Assembly: GCA_047636495.1 (NCBI GenBank)
Contig: JBLILH010000005.1
Coordinates: 1 to 64,000, forward strand
Direction of reading: 5' to 3'
Length of the DNA: 64,000 bases
From: Endobugula sp047636495
GTDB taxonomy: Bacteria > Pseudomonadota > Gammaproteobacteria > Pseudomonadales > Cellvibrionaceae
The notes below the pieces were generated by a model. The model had not been told where the DNA came from, did no database searches, and saw only the letters and a program-made list of their open reading frames with translations. Positions 36,559 to 45,759 of the stretch are shown here, piece by piece (the stretch's first letter is position 1; each line of letters opens with the position of its first letter). The translations under genes and the position numbers were made by a program.

Positions 36559-38742
36559 ATGGTTAACGTTGTTGGTGGCAGTCAAGATTATCGTATAAAG
36601 GCACCTCGACTCGTACTGATGTTGTTATGTGTGATCTGTGTCTGTGTGAGTGGGTTTACCCATGGGCAGTCTCCTGCAGTGACAAAACCATCAGATGTGC
36701 GGTTGGTGATTGATATATCCGGCAGCATGAAGAAAAACGACCCGAAAAACCTGCGGCGTCCTGCATTGGACATGCTGGTGCAGTTATTACCGGAAGGTAG
36801 CAGTGCAGGTATTTGGACATTTGGCCAGTACGTTAATATGTTGGTGCCCCATCAGCCGGTAACGGCTGCGTGGGGTAGTCAAGCCAGTGCAGCAGCATCG
36901 GAGATTAAGTCAATTGCACAATTTACTAATATTGGTGCAGCTCTGGAAGAAGCAGCATATGACCACAAAAAGCTGAGCGGCGATGACAACGTGTATCAAA
37001 CCCATGTTATTTTATTGACTGACGGAATGGTCGATATTGATCGTGATAACGCGCTAAATGATAAAGAACGTCAGCGCATTGTAGATAAAGTACTACCAAT
37101 GTACCAGCAGGCAGGTATTACTCTACACACCATCGCATTATCAGATAATGCCGATAAGAACTTACTGAATAAGTTAGCTTTAGGTACCGATGGTAAGGTG
37201 GCGACGGCGAAAAATGCAGAAGAGTTGATGGGGGTTTTTCTTCAAGTATTTGATCAGGCTGTGCCACTAGAGTCGATTCCTTTCGATGGTGATCGTTTTG
37301 CCGTCGACTCAAGTATTGAAGAGTTTACTGCACTTATTTTTCGTCAAAAAAATGCAAAGTCAACGATGATTGTATCGCCAGATGGTGAGCAGTATAACAA
37401 GGATACAACGAACGCCCGAGTTAACTGGTATCACACGGATCAATATGACCTCATTACCATTAAACAGCCCTTCGAGGGTGAGTGGCAAGTGTCTGCGGAT
37501 GTGGCACCACAGAGCCGCGTTACCGTGGTGAGTGATTTAAGCGTTGCGGTTAGATCTATGCCAACGAATATCCCTGTCAACGAAGTGGTACAAACATCAT
37601 TAGTGTTGAGAGAAGAAAATAAGACCATTAAGCGCCCCGAGTTCTTAGAATTACTGACCATCACGGCTAATGTCACATCGTCTATGGGCAATGATTGGTC
37701 GCAAACATTATCGTCAAGTGATGAGACGAGTAAGGCTCCTAGCGATGGAGTTTATTCGGCTACGTTTAATCAGTTCTCCGAGCAAGGTGATTACACGATT
37801 AACTTTCTCGTTGAAGGGAAGACTTTTAACCGTCAATATACTCACCAACTATCGGTGCGTAACCTGTTTGTGGTCAATGCTGAAAAAACCAAAATAAACG
37901 GTATAACCACTTTTTCTATCTTAGTTTCAGCCCAATCACCCACGATAGATTTGACTAAAACAAAAGTCACCAGTGTCATTACATTCCCATCGGGTAAAGC
38001 GAATGCGGTCAATTTTAATGGACAGCAAGACGACGATACATGGATGTTAGAGGTTGCGGCTGAAGAAAACGGTGACTACATTGTCGATATTCGTGTTAAT
38101 AGTGTAGATGACGAGGGGGTACGTGAAAAGATCATTCTAGACCCGTTAATATTGTCGCCCAATGAGGATGATATATTTAATATAACACCTTCTGAGCCCT
38201 CGCTCACTGATGATGAGCCACTAATCTCAGAGTCTACTAAGCCGTTTGAGCCAACCGCAGTTGCCGAGACAGAAACGGAAGAGATAAAAGAAGCTAGCAG
38301 TGAAGAAGAGGCTATTCCTGAGACACAAGTGGACTATAGCCAATACATTCTCTACGGCATCATTGCGCTTATCAACATTATCATCGTGGCAGTAGGTTAT
38401 ATTGTTTACCGTAAACTATTTAAGTCTGCGCCAGCAGAGCTTGAAGATGAAGAGGGTGAAGACAAAGAAGATGTTTTTGTTGAACCACCTATGGATGAAA
38501 TGGCCGTCGATGAGTTGCTTGATGATGAGATTGCTGAAAAAACGGCAGTGGACAAACCCGCTCCGGAGCCAGTGCCAACCTCTAGTAACGACGCAGACAA
38601 TGCAATGGCTGCTGCCTTAATGGATGCAGAAGATGCCGACGATGATATTCCAGATTTTTCGTTAGATGATTTTTCGCCCGAAAGTATTGATGATGACGAG
38701 CTAAGTGAAGAGCTAGATCTAGACGAGGATGAAAAAAAATAA
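36559..38742 (+). CDS. Membrane-anchored periplasmic vWA-domain protein with acidic cytoplasmic tail (TIGR03503-like)
   Basis: The protein has 727 residues. A signal or anchor segment (RLVLMLLCVICVCVSGF, about 17-33) is followed by a vWA domain with an intact metal site: D52-S54-S56 in VIDISGSMK, a Thr in AQFTNIGAALEEA (~122) and the Asp in LLTDGMVDID (~154). A beta-rich part follows (VSPDGEQYN ... WYHTDQYDLITI ... GEWQVS), which resembles from memory the gammaproteobacterial TIGR03503 family. A helix at about 596-618 (YILYGIIALINIIIVAVGYI) leads to a ~110-residue tail rich in Asp and Glu. It is the first gene of the cluster. Its role is unknown; it may bind a partner through a metal-bridged contact. 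Confidence 0.8.
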   Translation: MVNVVGGSQDYRIKAPRLVLMLLCVICVCVSGFTHGQSPAVTKPSDVRLVIDISGSMKKNDPKNLRRPALDMLVQLLPEGSSAGIWTFGQYVNMLVPHQPVTAAWGSQASAAASEIKSIAQFTNIGAALEEAAYDHKKLSGDDNVYQTHVILLTDGMVDIDRDNALNDKERQRIVDKVLPMYQQAGITLHTIALSDNADKNLLNKLALGTDGKVATAKNAEELMGVFLQVFDQAVPLESIPFDGDRFAVDSSIEEFTALIFRQKNAKSTMIVSPDGEQYNKDTTNARVNWYHTDQYDLITIKQPFEGEWQVSADVAPQSRVTVVSDLSVAVRSMPTNIPVNEVVQTSLVLREENKTIKRPEFLELLTITANVTSSMGNDWSQTLSSSDETSKAPSDGVYSATFNQFSEQGDYTINFLVEGKTFNRQYTHQLSVRNLFVVNAEKTKINGITTFSILVSAQSPTIDLTKTKVTSVITFPSGKANAVNFNGQQDDDTWMLEVAAEENGDYIVDIRVNSVDDEGVREKIILDPLILSPNEDDIFNITPSEPSLTDDEPLISESTKPFEPTAVAETETEEIKEASSEEEAIPETQVDYSQYILYGIIALINIIIVAVGYIVYRKLFKSAPAELEDEEGEDKEDVFVEPPMDEMAVDELLDDEIAEKTAVDKPAPEPVPTSSNDADNAMAAALMDAEDADDDIPDFSLDDFSPESIDDDELSEELDLDEDEKK

Positions 38743-39037
38743 ACATTTTAACGATTTGGCGTAACTTACAATCCTTGGTGTGCCTTCGATTATTGACGCT
38801 ATAGATGACTTGTTGTGCAAAAAAATAAACTGCCTTTTTCAAAGTGCCTATTCCTCTGGATGATTCCCCGTATTGCCTCACCTGATGCTCGTTTATGCAC
38901 ATAAAAAACAGTATGAACCATTATTTCACTCTCCGTTCATATTTCAGAATGTATCTTTAGGGACTTATTTATAGACTGACCCAATGGTTGTTCGAGACCG
39001 TTACGCCGATAGTCAGTATTAACCGCTAGGTACCGAC

Positions 39038-39604
39038 ATGTTGAAAAAAATATATTTATTGATGTCGCTGAGTATGATTATTTCGTACACGTATGCTCAA
39101 GGGATACAGCAAACCGCTGAATCATCATTACCTACAACCGCATCCGACTGTACAATGGTAACGTTAGATAACCGTGCGGATAATATGCTTACGAAGGCCG
39201 AGCGTATTGCACAAATGGATAACGCATTACAGGACTCGATAGATAAGTATGATCAATGCGTAGGGCAAGTCGTCACCCATAATGCAGCAAGTGACGCTGG
39301 CGCAGAAAGTGCTGCTGAAGAAAGTGAGAGCGGAGAAGAGGGTAGCAGCGGGAATAACAGTAACAACAGTAACGACAATAGTGGCAGTGCACCTAATCTT
39401 GATAGCATAACAGATCAAGCCATTAGTCAACGTGAAAATAAACGCGAATCATCATCAAATGGTGCAAAAAACCAAGAAATTGCTCCCAATGATAACGACT
39501 CCGCTGTATGCCGTTTATTGAAAGACGAATTAACAGTTGAAACAGACCCTAAAAAACAGGGCGAGTTAACTGAAATTTACAACAATTATAATTGTCGTGG
39601 GTGA
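39038..39604 (+). CDS. Secreted low-complexity protein of the vWA cluster
   Basis: This 188-residue protein has a signal peptide (MLKKIYLLMSLSMIISYTYA, cleavage near AQG). The mature chain begins with a helical part (NRADNMLTKAERIAQMDNAL), then an acidic and Gly/Ser/Asn-rich linker (SGEEGSSGNNSNNSNDNSG), and ends with VCRLLKDELTVETDPKKQ and YNNYNCRG. Four cysteines (two in the N-terminal half, two near the C-terminus) could form disulfides in the periplasm. No family is recognised. The preceding ~295 bases hold no gene. The lipoprotein gene follows immediately. Confidence 0.7.
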   Translation: MLKKIYLLMSLSMIISYTYAQGIQQTAESSLPTTASDCTMVTLDNRADNMLTKAERIAQMDNALQDSIDKYDQCVGQVVTHNAASDAGAESAAEESESGEEGSSGNNSNNSNDNSGSAPNLDSITDQAISQRENKRESSSNGAKNQEIAPNDNDSAVCRLLKDELTVETDPKKQGELTEIYNNYNCRG

Positions 39605-39638
39605 TACCTATATTCCCCTCTTATTAAGGAGCCGTAAC

Positions 39639-40979
39639 GTGTTTTCAATAAAACATGGTCTCACAAGTAACCGTTTTTTTAGTCGTATATTACAGCGTAT
39701 TTCTATTTTGCTTATTTTTCTTGTTAGTCTGTCAGCCTGTAAAACCTTAGATACTTTTAGTAGTACTAAAGATAATCCTCTAGCTTCGCCTACTGTGGGT
39801 CCTAGTGTTGGTCCTCCAATCGGTACCAGTGCTGCACCCAAAATTTATGAAGACCGCAACAAAGAGCAATACGCCTATAACTCGAATACTTATCTTGATG
39901 TAGTGATTCCAGTGTTCAGTACTGGTTTACCTACCGATGACAGAGGTGGCATTGATTATAAGACAGTGGGCGAAGAAGGGCTTTGGCCCGAATTGAGACG
40001 CGCAGAGGCCAACCGCTTTGCTGTAGAAACCAAACGTGCAGTTGAAAAGCTAGGAACATTTGGCTCGGTCAGTGTTGTGCCTACGGCTACGGCCAGTGGG
40101 GATGTTTATGTCCTTGGCACAATAAAGGAATCCGATAGCGAAACGATTAAACTCAGTGTTAATGTACTAGATAGTCAAGGTAAGCTGTGGGGCAAGCGAC
40201 AATTTGAGCACAAAGTGGCTCCCGGTTTTTTTAGAGATCGAACGCAGGTTAACAGCGATCCTTATGCGCCAATATTCGTCGAGATCGCCGACTATGTATA
40301 TGATTTATTGACTCAAAAATCAGAGAAAGAACAGCAAAATATAAAACAAGTCACTGAGCTACGTTATGCACAATTGTACGCGCCCGAAGTCTTTCGTCAG
40401 CACCTTAAACTAGGTAAAACATGGGATGGTAATTACGAATATAAAATAGTGAGCTTGCCTAGTGAAAATGATGTGATGGTTAACCGCATTAAGCCTCTAC
40501 GTGTACAGGATCAACTGTTTATAGACCGCCTACAAACACAGTATGAAGGTTTTCATGCTAAATCTAACGAGAGCTATCGTGCGTGGCAAAAAGAAACTCT
40601 ACCGGAATTACTCGCGATCAAAAAAGCGAGAGGCGAGCGTAATGTAAGAATGGGTGCGGGGATTGCACTGGCGACCTTAGCAATTTTGCTGAATAAAAAT
40701 TCTAATTCCGCAGCGGGCGAATTAGGTCAGATAGCGGGCGTTCTAGGCAGTAGTGTACTGATTAGTAGTGCGCTGGATAAAAATTCCGAACTTAAAATAC
40801 ACCGACAATCATTAGATGAATTAGGTGAGTCACTGGATTTAGAATTAAGTCCACAATTGATGACGCACAATGACCAAACTGTTGAACTAACAGGGACGGC
40901 TAACGAGCAGTATCTACAGTGGAAAAACCATTTAAAGAAAATATACGAGCTAGAAAAAACACCTGACCAAGCGCTTTAA
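39639..40979 (+). CDS. Lipoprotein of the vWA cluster
   Basis: The protein is 446 residues from GTG 39639, chosen because AAGGAG is seven bases upstream; an in-frame GTG at 39597 overlapping the previous gene is less likely. The lipobox is LVSLSAC, giving a lipidated Cys followed by Lys-Thr, which does not give the Asp+2 inner-membrane retention signal, so the outer membrane is likely. The N-terminal half (DVYVLGTIKESDSETIKLSV, SQGKLWGKRQFEHKV) is a beta domain; a hydrophobic patch GAGIALATLAILLNKNS lies near 335. The rest is helical. There is no family I can name. Confidence 0.78.
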   Translation: MFSIKHGLTSNRFFSRILQRISILLIFLVSLSACKTLDTFSSTKDNPLASPTVGPSVGPPIGTSAAPKIYEDRNKEQYAYNSNTYLDVVIPVFSTGLPTDDRGGIDYKTVGEEGLWPELRRAEANRFAVETKRAVEKLGTFGSVSVVPTATASGDVYVLGTIKESDSETIKLSVNVLDSQGKLWGKRQFEHKVAPGFFRDRTQVNSDPYAPIFVEIADYVYDLLTQKSEKEQQNIKQVTELRYAQLYAPEVFRQHLKLGKTWDGNYEYKIVSLPSENDVMVNRIKPLRVQDQLFIDRLQTQYEGFHAKSNESYRAWQKETLPELLAIKKARGERNVRMGAGIALATLAILLNKNSNSAAGELGQIAGVLGSSVLISSALDKNSELKIHRQSLDELGESLDLELSPQLMTHNDQTVELTGTANEQYLQWKNHLKKIYELEKTPDQAL

Positions 40980-41011
40980 GCCAGCCGCTCTAGATAATAA
41001 TAGGTAACCTT

Positions 41012-42514
41012 GTGTTTGACGACGACATTGAAGCTTTACGAGATCAGCGCATACAGTTAATGCGTAAAATTTTATTCGCGACGGTTTATTCTACTTTAGT
41101 GTTGTGGGCATTGTGGATGTTTTATGCTTCGATAATGAGACAAGAAGCGCGCGAGGAACCAACGGTACCGTTAGCATCTACAGTAATGCAGCCTTCTGAG
41201 CCGTCTATAAATGACGAAGCTAATGCTGTGGGCAGCGTGCCAGCAGACAGTGCCACGGCGAGGAAAGCATTTCAACATCAGTTAGTCGCTTTTGACAGAA
41301 GGCATGCGCAGGTATTTACCCATCCCGACTTTTCACAATGGCTTACAGTAAATAATGAGTTAGCTAAAGAAGGGCTGATTAAAAAAGAGGCGGTGACTTC
41401 GAGTAAAGAAAAAGCACTCACCTTATTTGCTGCTAGCGCGTACCAAGATGCTATTAGCATGTTGGAACAAACTGATGATATGGCGACGGCGCTAGCGCAG
41501 TCATGGCATCAAGCTTATGAAGATAAGCTGCAGCAAGCGCAACTTGCCTACGACAACGAAAATATTAAACCAGCGGAATTATATCTCAATCAAGCATTAG
41601 CTATTAAGCCAACAGAGGTGCGAGGTATTTCTCTTCAGCAGCAATTACGTAGTTATCCGCGCGTAGCCGCATTATTACAAACATTGAATGTGGCCAAAGT
41701 CGAAAATAATTTACTGAAACAAGCTGATACCCTAAAGCAAATTATTGCCGAAGATAATACCCGTACCGAATGGGTTGAAGAGCTTAGTGCCGTTACACAA
41801 CAATTAAATGATCTCACTTTCAAACGAGCGATTAAGCAAGGTATAAACGCTATTGAACAGCGCGATATACGCCAGGCCAAAGCCGCCTACCAGCGTGCAA
41901 AGGTTATTTACCCTCAGCGGAGTGAAGTACGCACCCTGCAGCAAAAAATTACTCAGCAACAAACATCAAATAATATTCAGGCTGCGCTAAATAAGGCCGA
42001 AAAAGCCTCGCAAGCTGACGATTGGCAGAGTGTATTAATGATTGCTCAGGCGGCAGGTGTGAGGAATGCCAAGTTACAGGCTTATCAAAAAACGGCGCAA
42101 GATGTTTTGCAAGCGCAAAAATTAGCCGCCAATTATTTATCAAGACCAGAACGTCTACAAGATCAAGATATCCGAGCGCAAGCGAAAAATTTTGTGACAA
42201 ATAACATAGTGACAACATTAAAGAGTTCTACGTTTGCTGCTCAGCTTCAACAGCTCAGTGAAGCCATAGACGCGGCCAGCCGTGAGCAAAATATACGGAT
42301 TAGTTCTAACGGTAAAACCGATATTTGGGTGTTGGGTGTTGGGCACGTGGGCGAAATTAAAGAAAAAACAATTCGTCTGAAACCAGGGAATTATACCCTC
42401 GAAGGGCGATGTGCAGGTTATCGAAACAAGCAGTTGGCGATTACGGTTTCGAGCAACAGTACTGTAAATAATACAAATACCCCTATTCATATGGTGTGCG
42501 ATGAACGAATTTGA
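41012..42514 (+). CDS. Membrane-anchored helical-repeat protein with C-terminal PEGA-like domain
   Basis: This 500-residue protein has one N-terminal membrane helix (ILFATVYSTLVLWALWMFYA, about 20-40), so most of it is periplasmic. Residues ~130-400 are Ala/Gln/Lys-rich helices with TPR-like pairs (ENIKPAELYLNQALAIKPTE, QRDIRQAKAAYQRAKVIYPQ). The last ~80 residues form a PEGA-like beta domain (KTIRLKPGNYTLEGRCAGYR). The start is GTG 41012 with AGGTAACC nearby. It overlaps the next gene by 14 bases, so the two are likely coupled and may form a complex. Confidence 0.78.
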   Translation: MFDDDIEALRDQRIQLMRKILFATVYSTLVLWALWMFYASIMRQEAREEPTVPLASTVMQPSEPSINDEANAVGSVPADSATARKAFQHQLVAFDRRHAQVFTHPDFSQWLTVNNELAKEGLIKKEAVTSSKEKALTLFAASAYQDAISMLEQTDDMATALAQSWHQAYEDKLQQAQLAYDNENIKPAELYLNQALAIKPTEVRGISLQQQLRSYPRVAALLQTLNVAKVENNLLKQADTLKQIIAEDNTRTEWVEELSAVTQQLNDLTFKRAIKQGINAIEQRDIRQAKAAYQRAKVIYPQRSEVRTLQQKITQQQTSNNIQAALNKAEKASQADDWQSVLMIAQAAGVRNAKLQAYQKTAQDVLQAQKLAANYLSRPERLQDQDIRAQAKNFVTNNIVTTLKSSTFAAQLQQLSEAIDAASREQNIRISSNGKTDIWVLGVGHVGEIKEKTIRLKPGNYTLEGRCAGYRNKQLAITVSSNSTVNNTNTPIHMVCDERI

Positions 42515-44501
42515 TCAATCCATTCAGCAAGCAAGACAGAAGCGTTTTATCCAATACAGTATTGTCGGTAGTGTGGTTATTGTTGGCTTGTTTACTTACT
42601 TGGCGTGGCTGTTTTTAGCTAAAGGTTATGTGATAAATGTGCTTCCAGAAGAGGCGCAAATCAGTGCGCGAGTTGATGTACGCGCAGGACAGGGGCTATA
42701 TATTGGTGGCGTACTGTATTTGCTCAGTAAGCAAGCCGTAGTTAACGTCAGTGCAGATGAATTTGAACCTGAAACCATTCGTATTAACCTGGCAACCGCG
42801 TCGACCTTTAAAGTTACCTTAACGCCTACTCCAGGCACGTTGGTTGCTAGTACTACTCCTAGCCATCCAGAAACAGAATGGTCGATTAACGGCGAGCTTA
42901 TACATATTGGTGAAGGTTTAGAAGAACATCGTCTACCGCCAGGCGAGTATGGTTTAAGTATTCGTCACAAATATTATCAGCCCATAGATACCATTATTAC
43001 GGCGCAACGTGCCCAGTCACAACAAAGAATTTGGCCTCTCACATCTGTTGCTGGCACACTAAACCTCAATACATCGCCGGTCAGTGCCCGCGTTGAAATT
43101 AATGGTGAGGTTGTAGGTGTAACCCCGCTTACCTTGGGTCAACCTGCTGGCGAATACACCATTAATATTGCTGCCGATGGTTATGAAAGCATTGACGAAC
43201 AAGCAGAAATCACTTACAGCCAATTAGAAGTGAAACGTCAGTATCAGTTAGTCTTGCGTAAAGGTGTATTATCTTTTAACTTATCGCCTGTGGGCGGTAC
43301 GCTATTGATTGATGACGTGGCAGTGAATACCAATAAACAGGCGGAATATATCGCTAGAGTCTCGGCCAATAAAAAACACAGTGTTCGTTATGAGATTGGG
43401 GGTTATTCGGCTTATCGTATGCAATTGGAAGTTGCGCCCGACGAAAATAAAAATATTGCTATTCGGTTAGAAAAAACCTTTGGTACCGTTAACATTACGA
43501 CTTCGCCCGCCGCGACCATTAGCATTAACGGCAAAGTGGTTGGGCAATCGTCCTTCGGTAAAAGATTATCGACTATACCCTATAAATTCACTTTTTCTTT
43601 GGATGGTTATCGTACGCAAACACAAACGATTACGCCGCACACTAATAGCAAAAAAAATATTCGTATTGTTTTATTAAGCGAATTTGATGCGCGCAGAAAA
43701 GAAGGCAAACCATTGTTTGTGTCGACCTTGGGCATTAAGTTACAAGCAACACGTCCTGATGCATTCACGATGGGATCGGCCCCTAACGAAAAAGGGCGGC
43801 AACGAAACGAATTCCAGCTGTCTGCCGATTTTACGCGCCGTATTTGGGTGAGCCAACATGAGATTACCGAGGCACAGTACCGAGGATTTGACGCATCAAA
43901 GCCGAATACCACTTTACCTATAAGTAACGTATCTTGGGTCGATGCTGTACGCTACAGCAACTGGTTAAGTAAGAATGAAGGGTTACCTGCTTTCTATGAG
44001 ATGAGCAATGGACGAGTGGCAGGCTTCAATGCACAATCAACAGGATACCGTTTATTAAGTGAGGCTGAATGGGAGTGGCTCGCTAAAAAAGCCAAGCGAT
44101 CAGTATCTACCGTATATATTTGGGGTAATAGCGAACGTATTCCCAAACTCGTAGGTAATATAGCGGATAAAACCCTGAGTAGTAGTGCAACATTTTATAT
44201 TCGTGATTATGATGATGGTGTCTCTGGTAAAGCTCCCGTAGGTAGCTTTAAAGCCGATCGTGCGGGATTATATGACCTCATGGGTAACGTGAGCGAGTGG
44301 GTGCATGATAATTACACCAATACTCCCCCAACTAACACCCAAGTAGTGGACTACATGGGTGCAAGCCGGGGAGTAGGGCATATCGTCAAAGGCGCGAATT
44401 ATAATAGCGGTCGCTTTACGGAATTACGCGGCGCTTACAAAACAGTCAGTGAAACCAGTGACCCTACGATAGGCTTTAGAATTGCTCGGTACGCACAGTG
44501 A
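42501..44501 (+). CDS. PEGA-repeat protein with C-terminal cysteine-free FGE-sulfatase fold
   Basis: The protein has 666 residues. One membrane helix (YSIVGSVVIVGLFTYLAWLF, about 19-38) anchors a periplasmic chain. Three PEGA-type repeats follow, seen as GTLVAST...PPGEYGLSIRHKYYQ (~110-165), GTLNLNTSPVSARVEINGEV with PAGEYTINIAADGYE (~180-235), and GTVNITTSPAATISINGKVV with FSLDGY (~330-380). From ~410 the formylglycine-generating-enzyme fold begins: FTMGSAPNEKGR, VSQHEITEAQYRGF, PISNVSWVDAVRYSNWLS, YRLLSEAEWEWLAKK, GLYDLMGNVSEWVHD and TIGFRIARYAQ. No Cys is seen in the protein, so the copper-dependent FGE chemistry is not expected; the fold probably serves for binding. Confidence 0.85.
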   Translation: MNEFDQSIQQARQKRFIQYSIVGSVVIVGLFTYLAWLFLAKGYVINVLPEEAQISARVDVRAGQGLYIGGVLYLLSKQAVVNVSADEFEPETIRINLATASTFKVTLTPTPGTLVASTTPSHPETEWSINGELIHIGEGLEEHRLPPGEYGLSIRHKYYQPIDTIITAQRAQSQQRIWPLTSVAGTLNLNTSPVSARVEINGEVVGVTPLTLGQPAGEYTINIAADGYESIDEQAEITYSQLEVKRQYQLVLRKGVLSFNLSPVGGTLLIDDVAVNTNKQAEYIARVSANKKHSVRYEIGGYSAYRMQLEVAPDENKNIAIRLEKTFGTVNITTSPAATISINGKVVGQSSFGKRLSTIPYKFTFSLDGYRTQTQTITPHTNSKKNIRIVLLSEFDARRKEGKPLFVSTLGIKLQATRPDAFTMGSAPNEKGRQRNEFQLSADFTRRIWVSQHEITEAQYRGFDASKPNTTLPISNVSWVDAVRYSNWLSKNEGLPAFYEMSNGRVAGFNAQSTGYRLLSEAEWEWLAKKAKRSVSTVYIWGNSERIPKLVGNIADKTLSSSATFYIRDYDDGVSGKAPVGSFKADRAGLYDLMGNVSEWVHDNYTNTPPTNTQVVDYMGASRGVGHIVKGANYNSGRFTELRGAYKTVSETSDPTIGFRIARYAQ

Positions 44502-44575
44502 CGCGTTCATAATCAACGTATGATTTAATTTTTAATGCGAGCAGCCCTGAAGAAAATATATAGTATTATCCAATG

Positions 44576-44676
44576 CTGTCTCGTTAACTTCGGCTCAATT
44601 AGCTATAGGCTAAGTCAATCGTAACCAAGCGGTACCGGATCGAGCCCGTCATGTCGACATTACGTTAACGGGACAG
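44576..44676. repeat. MITE-like repeat, short copy (A)
   Basis: A 101-bp element with ends CTGTCTCGTTAACTT (left) and the complement of CTGTCCCGTTAACGT (right). The inside is GGCTCAATTAGCTATAGGC, then CAAGCGGTACCGGATCGAGC, shared with the copy at 57147. It lies between the FGE-fold gene and the small membrane ORF, inside the vWA cluster. It encodes nothing. Confidence 0.82.
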
Positions 44677-44773
44677 TTGTGAATATTATTGAATATTGTA
44701 CGCGTCATATGGTATTAAATCGGATATGACAAAAATGACTGAATCATAACTCCATAAATAAATAGTGTTGAAG

Positions 44774-44890
44774 ATGAAACCCCAGCAGTACATAAAAATT
44801 ATATTACTCGTATTGGCGCTAACCGCAGGTTCTGCCATAGCGATTACTTTTAGCCTGGATTCTCCTACCCGTTTCCCCGTGGACATTTAA
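44774..44890 (+). CDS. 38-residue single-pass membrane peptide upstream of the TolQ-like gene
   Basis: ATG 44774 opens a 38-codon frame: MKPQQYIKIILLVLALTAGS then AIAITFSLDSPTRFPVDI. The middle is one strong hydrophobic helix after a short basic head, like a signal anchor or small subunit. It ends two bases before the ATG of the MotA/TolQ-like gene. The ribosome site (TTGAAG) is weak and close. Its position and composition argue for a real small gene, but conservation has not been checked. Confidence 0.5.
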   Translation: MKPQQYIKIILLVLALTAGSAIAITFSLDSPTRFPVDI

Positions 44891-44892
44891 TA

Positions 44893-45753
44893 ATGAAAAA
44901 TAATAATGATGCGATGAACCCTTCTTGGGCAATGTCTGGAATAGTACTAGTGGCGAGTTTTACACTAATGCATTTATTGTTTGAGGGCGTTATTCGGCCT
45001 AATGCTGAAATCGCCTTAGCGGGTGAAGGCACAACGGCCATGCTGAATGTGTTCGTGATATTTAAAGACCTAGAACAACAACTATGTTTATCGGCTGCGG
45101 TATATTGTATTTTCTTAATGATGTATAAATTAATCGCCCTTGTAGGAGAAGAAGACTTTTATACGAGAGATTTTTTACAAGGCAATTTCTCTATTGCAGA
45201 AAAAATCACTAGTGCTGTTGATGAGAATGAAGAAAGCACGAGCGAAGTGCAAAATGACGAACAAATAAGTGAACCGAAAGACGAACAGCCAGTATTAGAC
45301 CTAGAATCAGCCATCGCGACGTTAGAAGGCAGTCAATACAAAGATAATTCTGCCATTAGTACATGGATTAACTGTCTTAAACGCTATAAAAACACTAATA
45401 ATGTTCAACATGCCTCCGATGCTATTGTTGCCAGCGTCGAAGCGTTAGCCATGCAGTTAGAGTCGGGAAATAATATGATTCGTTATATTATCTGGGCCAT
45501 CCCCTCTATCGGCTTTGTGGGTACAGTGCGTGGTATCGGGCAAGCATTAGCGCAAGCCGACGAAGCGCTGGCGGGTAACATTGCTGGCATGACCGCGAGC
45601 TTAGGTGTCGCTTTCAATTCCACATTTGTCGCACTATTAATTAGTTTGTTATTGATGTTTATGTTGCATATTTTACAAAGTCGACAAGACCAAATGGTGA
45701 TAAACACTCAGCGAAGTTGTGAAAAGAACCTACTCGCCCACTTGCATCAGTAA
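44893..45753 (+). CDS. MotA/TolQ/ExbB-type proton channel protein
   Basis: This 286-residue inner-membrane protein has helices at about 12-32 (GIVLVASFTLMHLLFEGVI), 60-80 (LSAAVYCIFLMMYKLIALVG), 195-212 and 235-262. The last two hold the family signature: IPSIGFVGTVRGIGQALAQA followed by ASLGVAFNSTFVALLISLLL, with Thr residues as in TolQ/ExbB. The cytoplasmic loop between helices 2 and 3 (residues ~85-190) is long and acidic (VDENEESTSEVQNDEQISEP). Such proteins use the proton gradient with an ExbD/TolR/MotB partner. The two next genes supply TolR-like helices. Confidence 0.9.
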   Translation: MKNNNDAMNPSWAMSGIVLVASFTLMHLLFEGVIRPNAEIALAGEGTTAMLNVFVIFKDLEQQLCLSAAVYCIFLMMYKLIALVGEEDFYTRDFLQGNFSIAEKITSAVDENEESTSEVQNDEQISEPKDEQPVLDLESAIATLEGSQYKDNSAISTWINCLKRYKNTNNVQHASDAIVASVEALAMQLESGNNMIRYIIWAIPSIGFVGTVRGIGQALAQADEALAGNIAGMTASLGVAFNSTFVALLISLLLMFMLHILQSRQDQMVINTQRSCEKNLLAHLHQ

Positions 45754-45759
45754 ATTATT

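Noticed and set aside
39608..39841. Minus-strand frame with GGPTLGPTVG
   Set aside because: Antisense of the Gly/Pro/Ser-rich linker of the lipoprotein; no independent support.
42501..44501. Active formylglycine-generating enzyme for sulfatases
   Set aside because: The FGE fold is present but the required cysteines are missing and no sulfatase gene is nearby.
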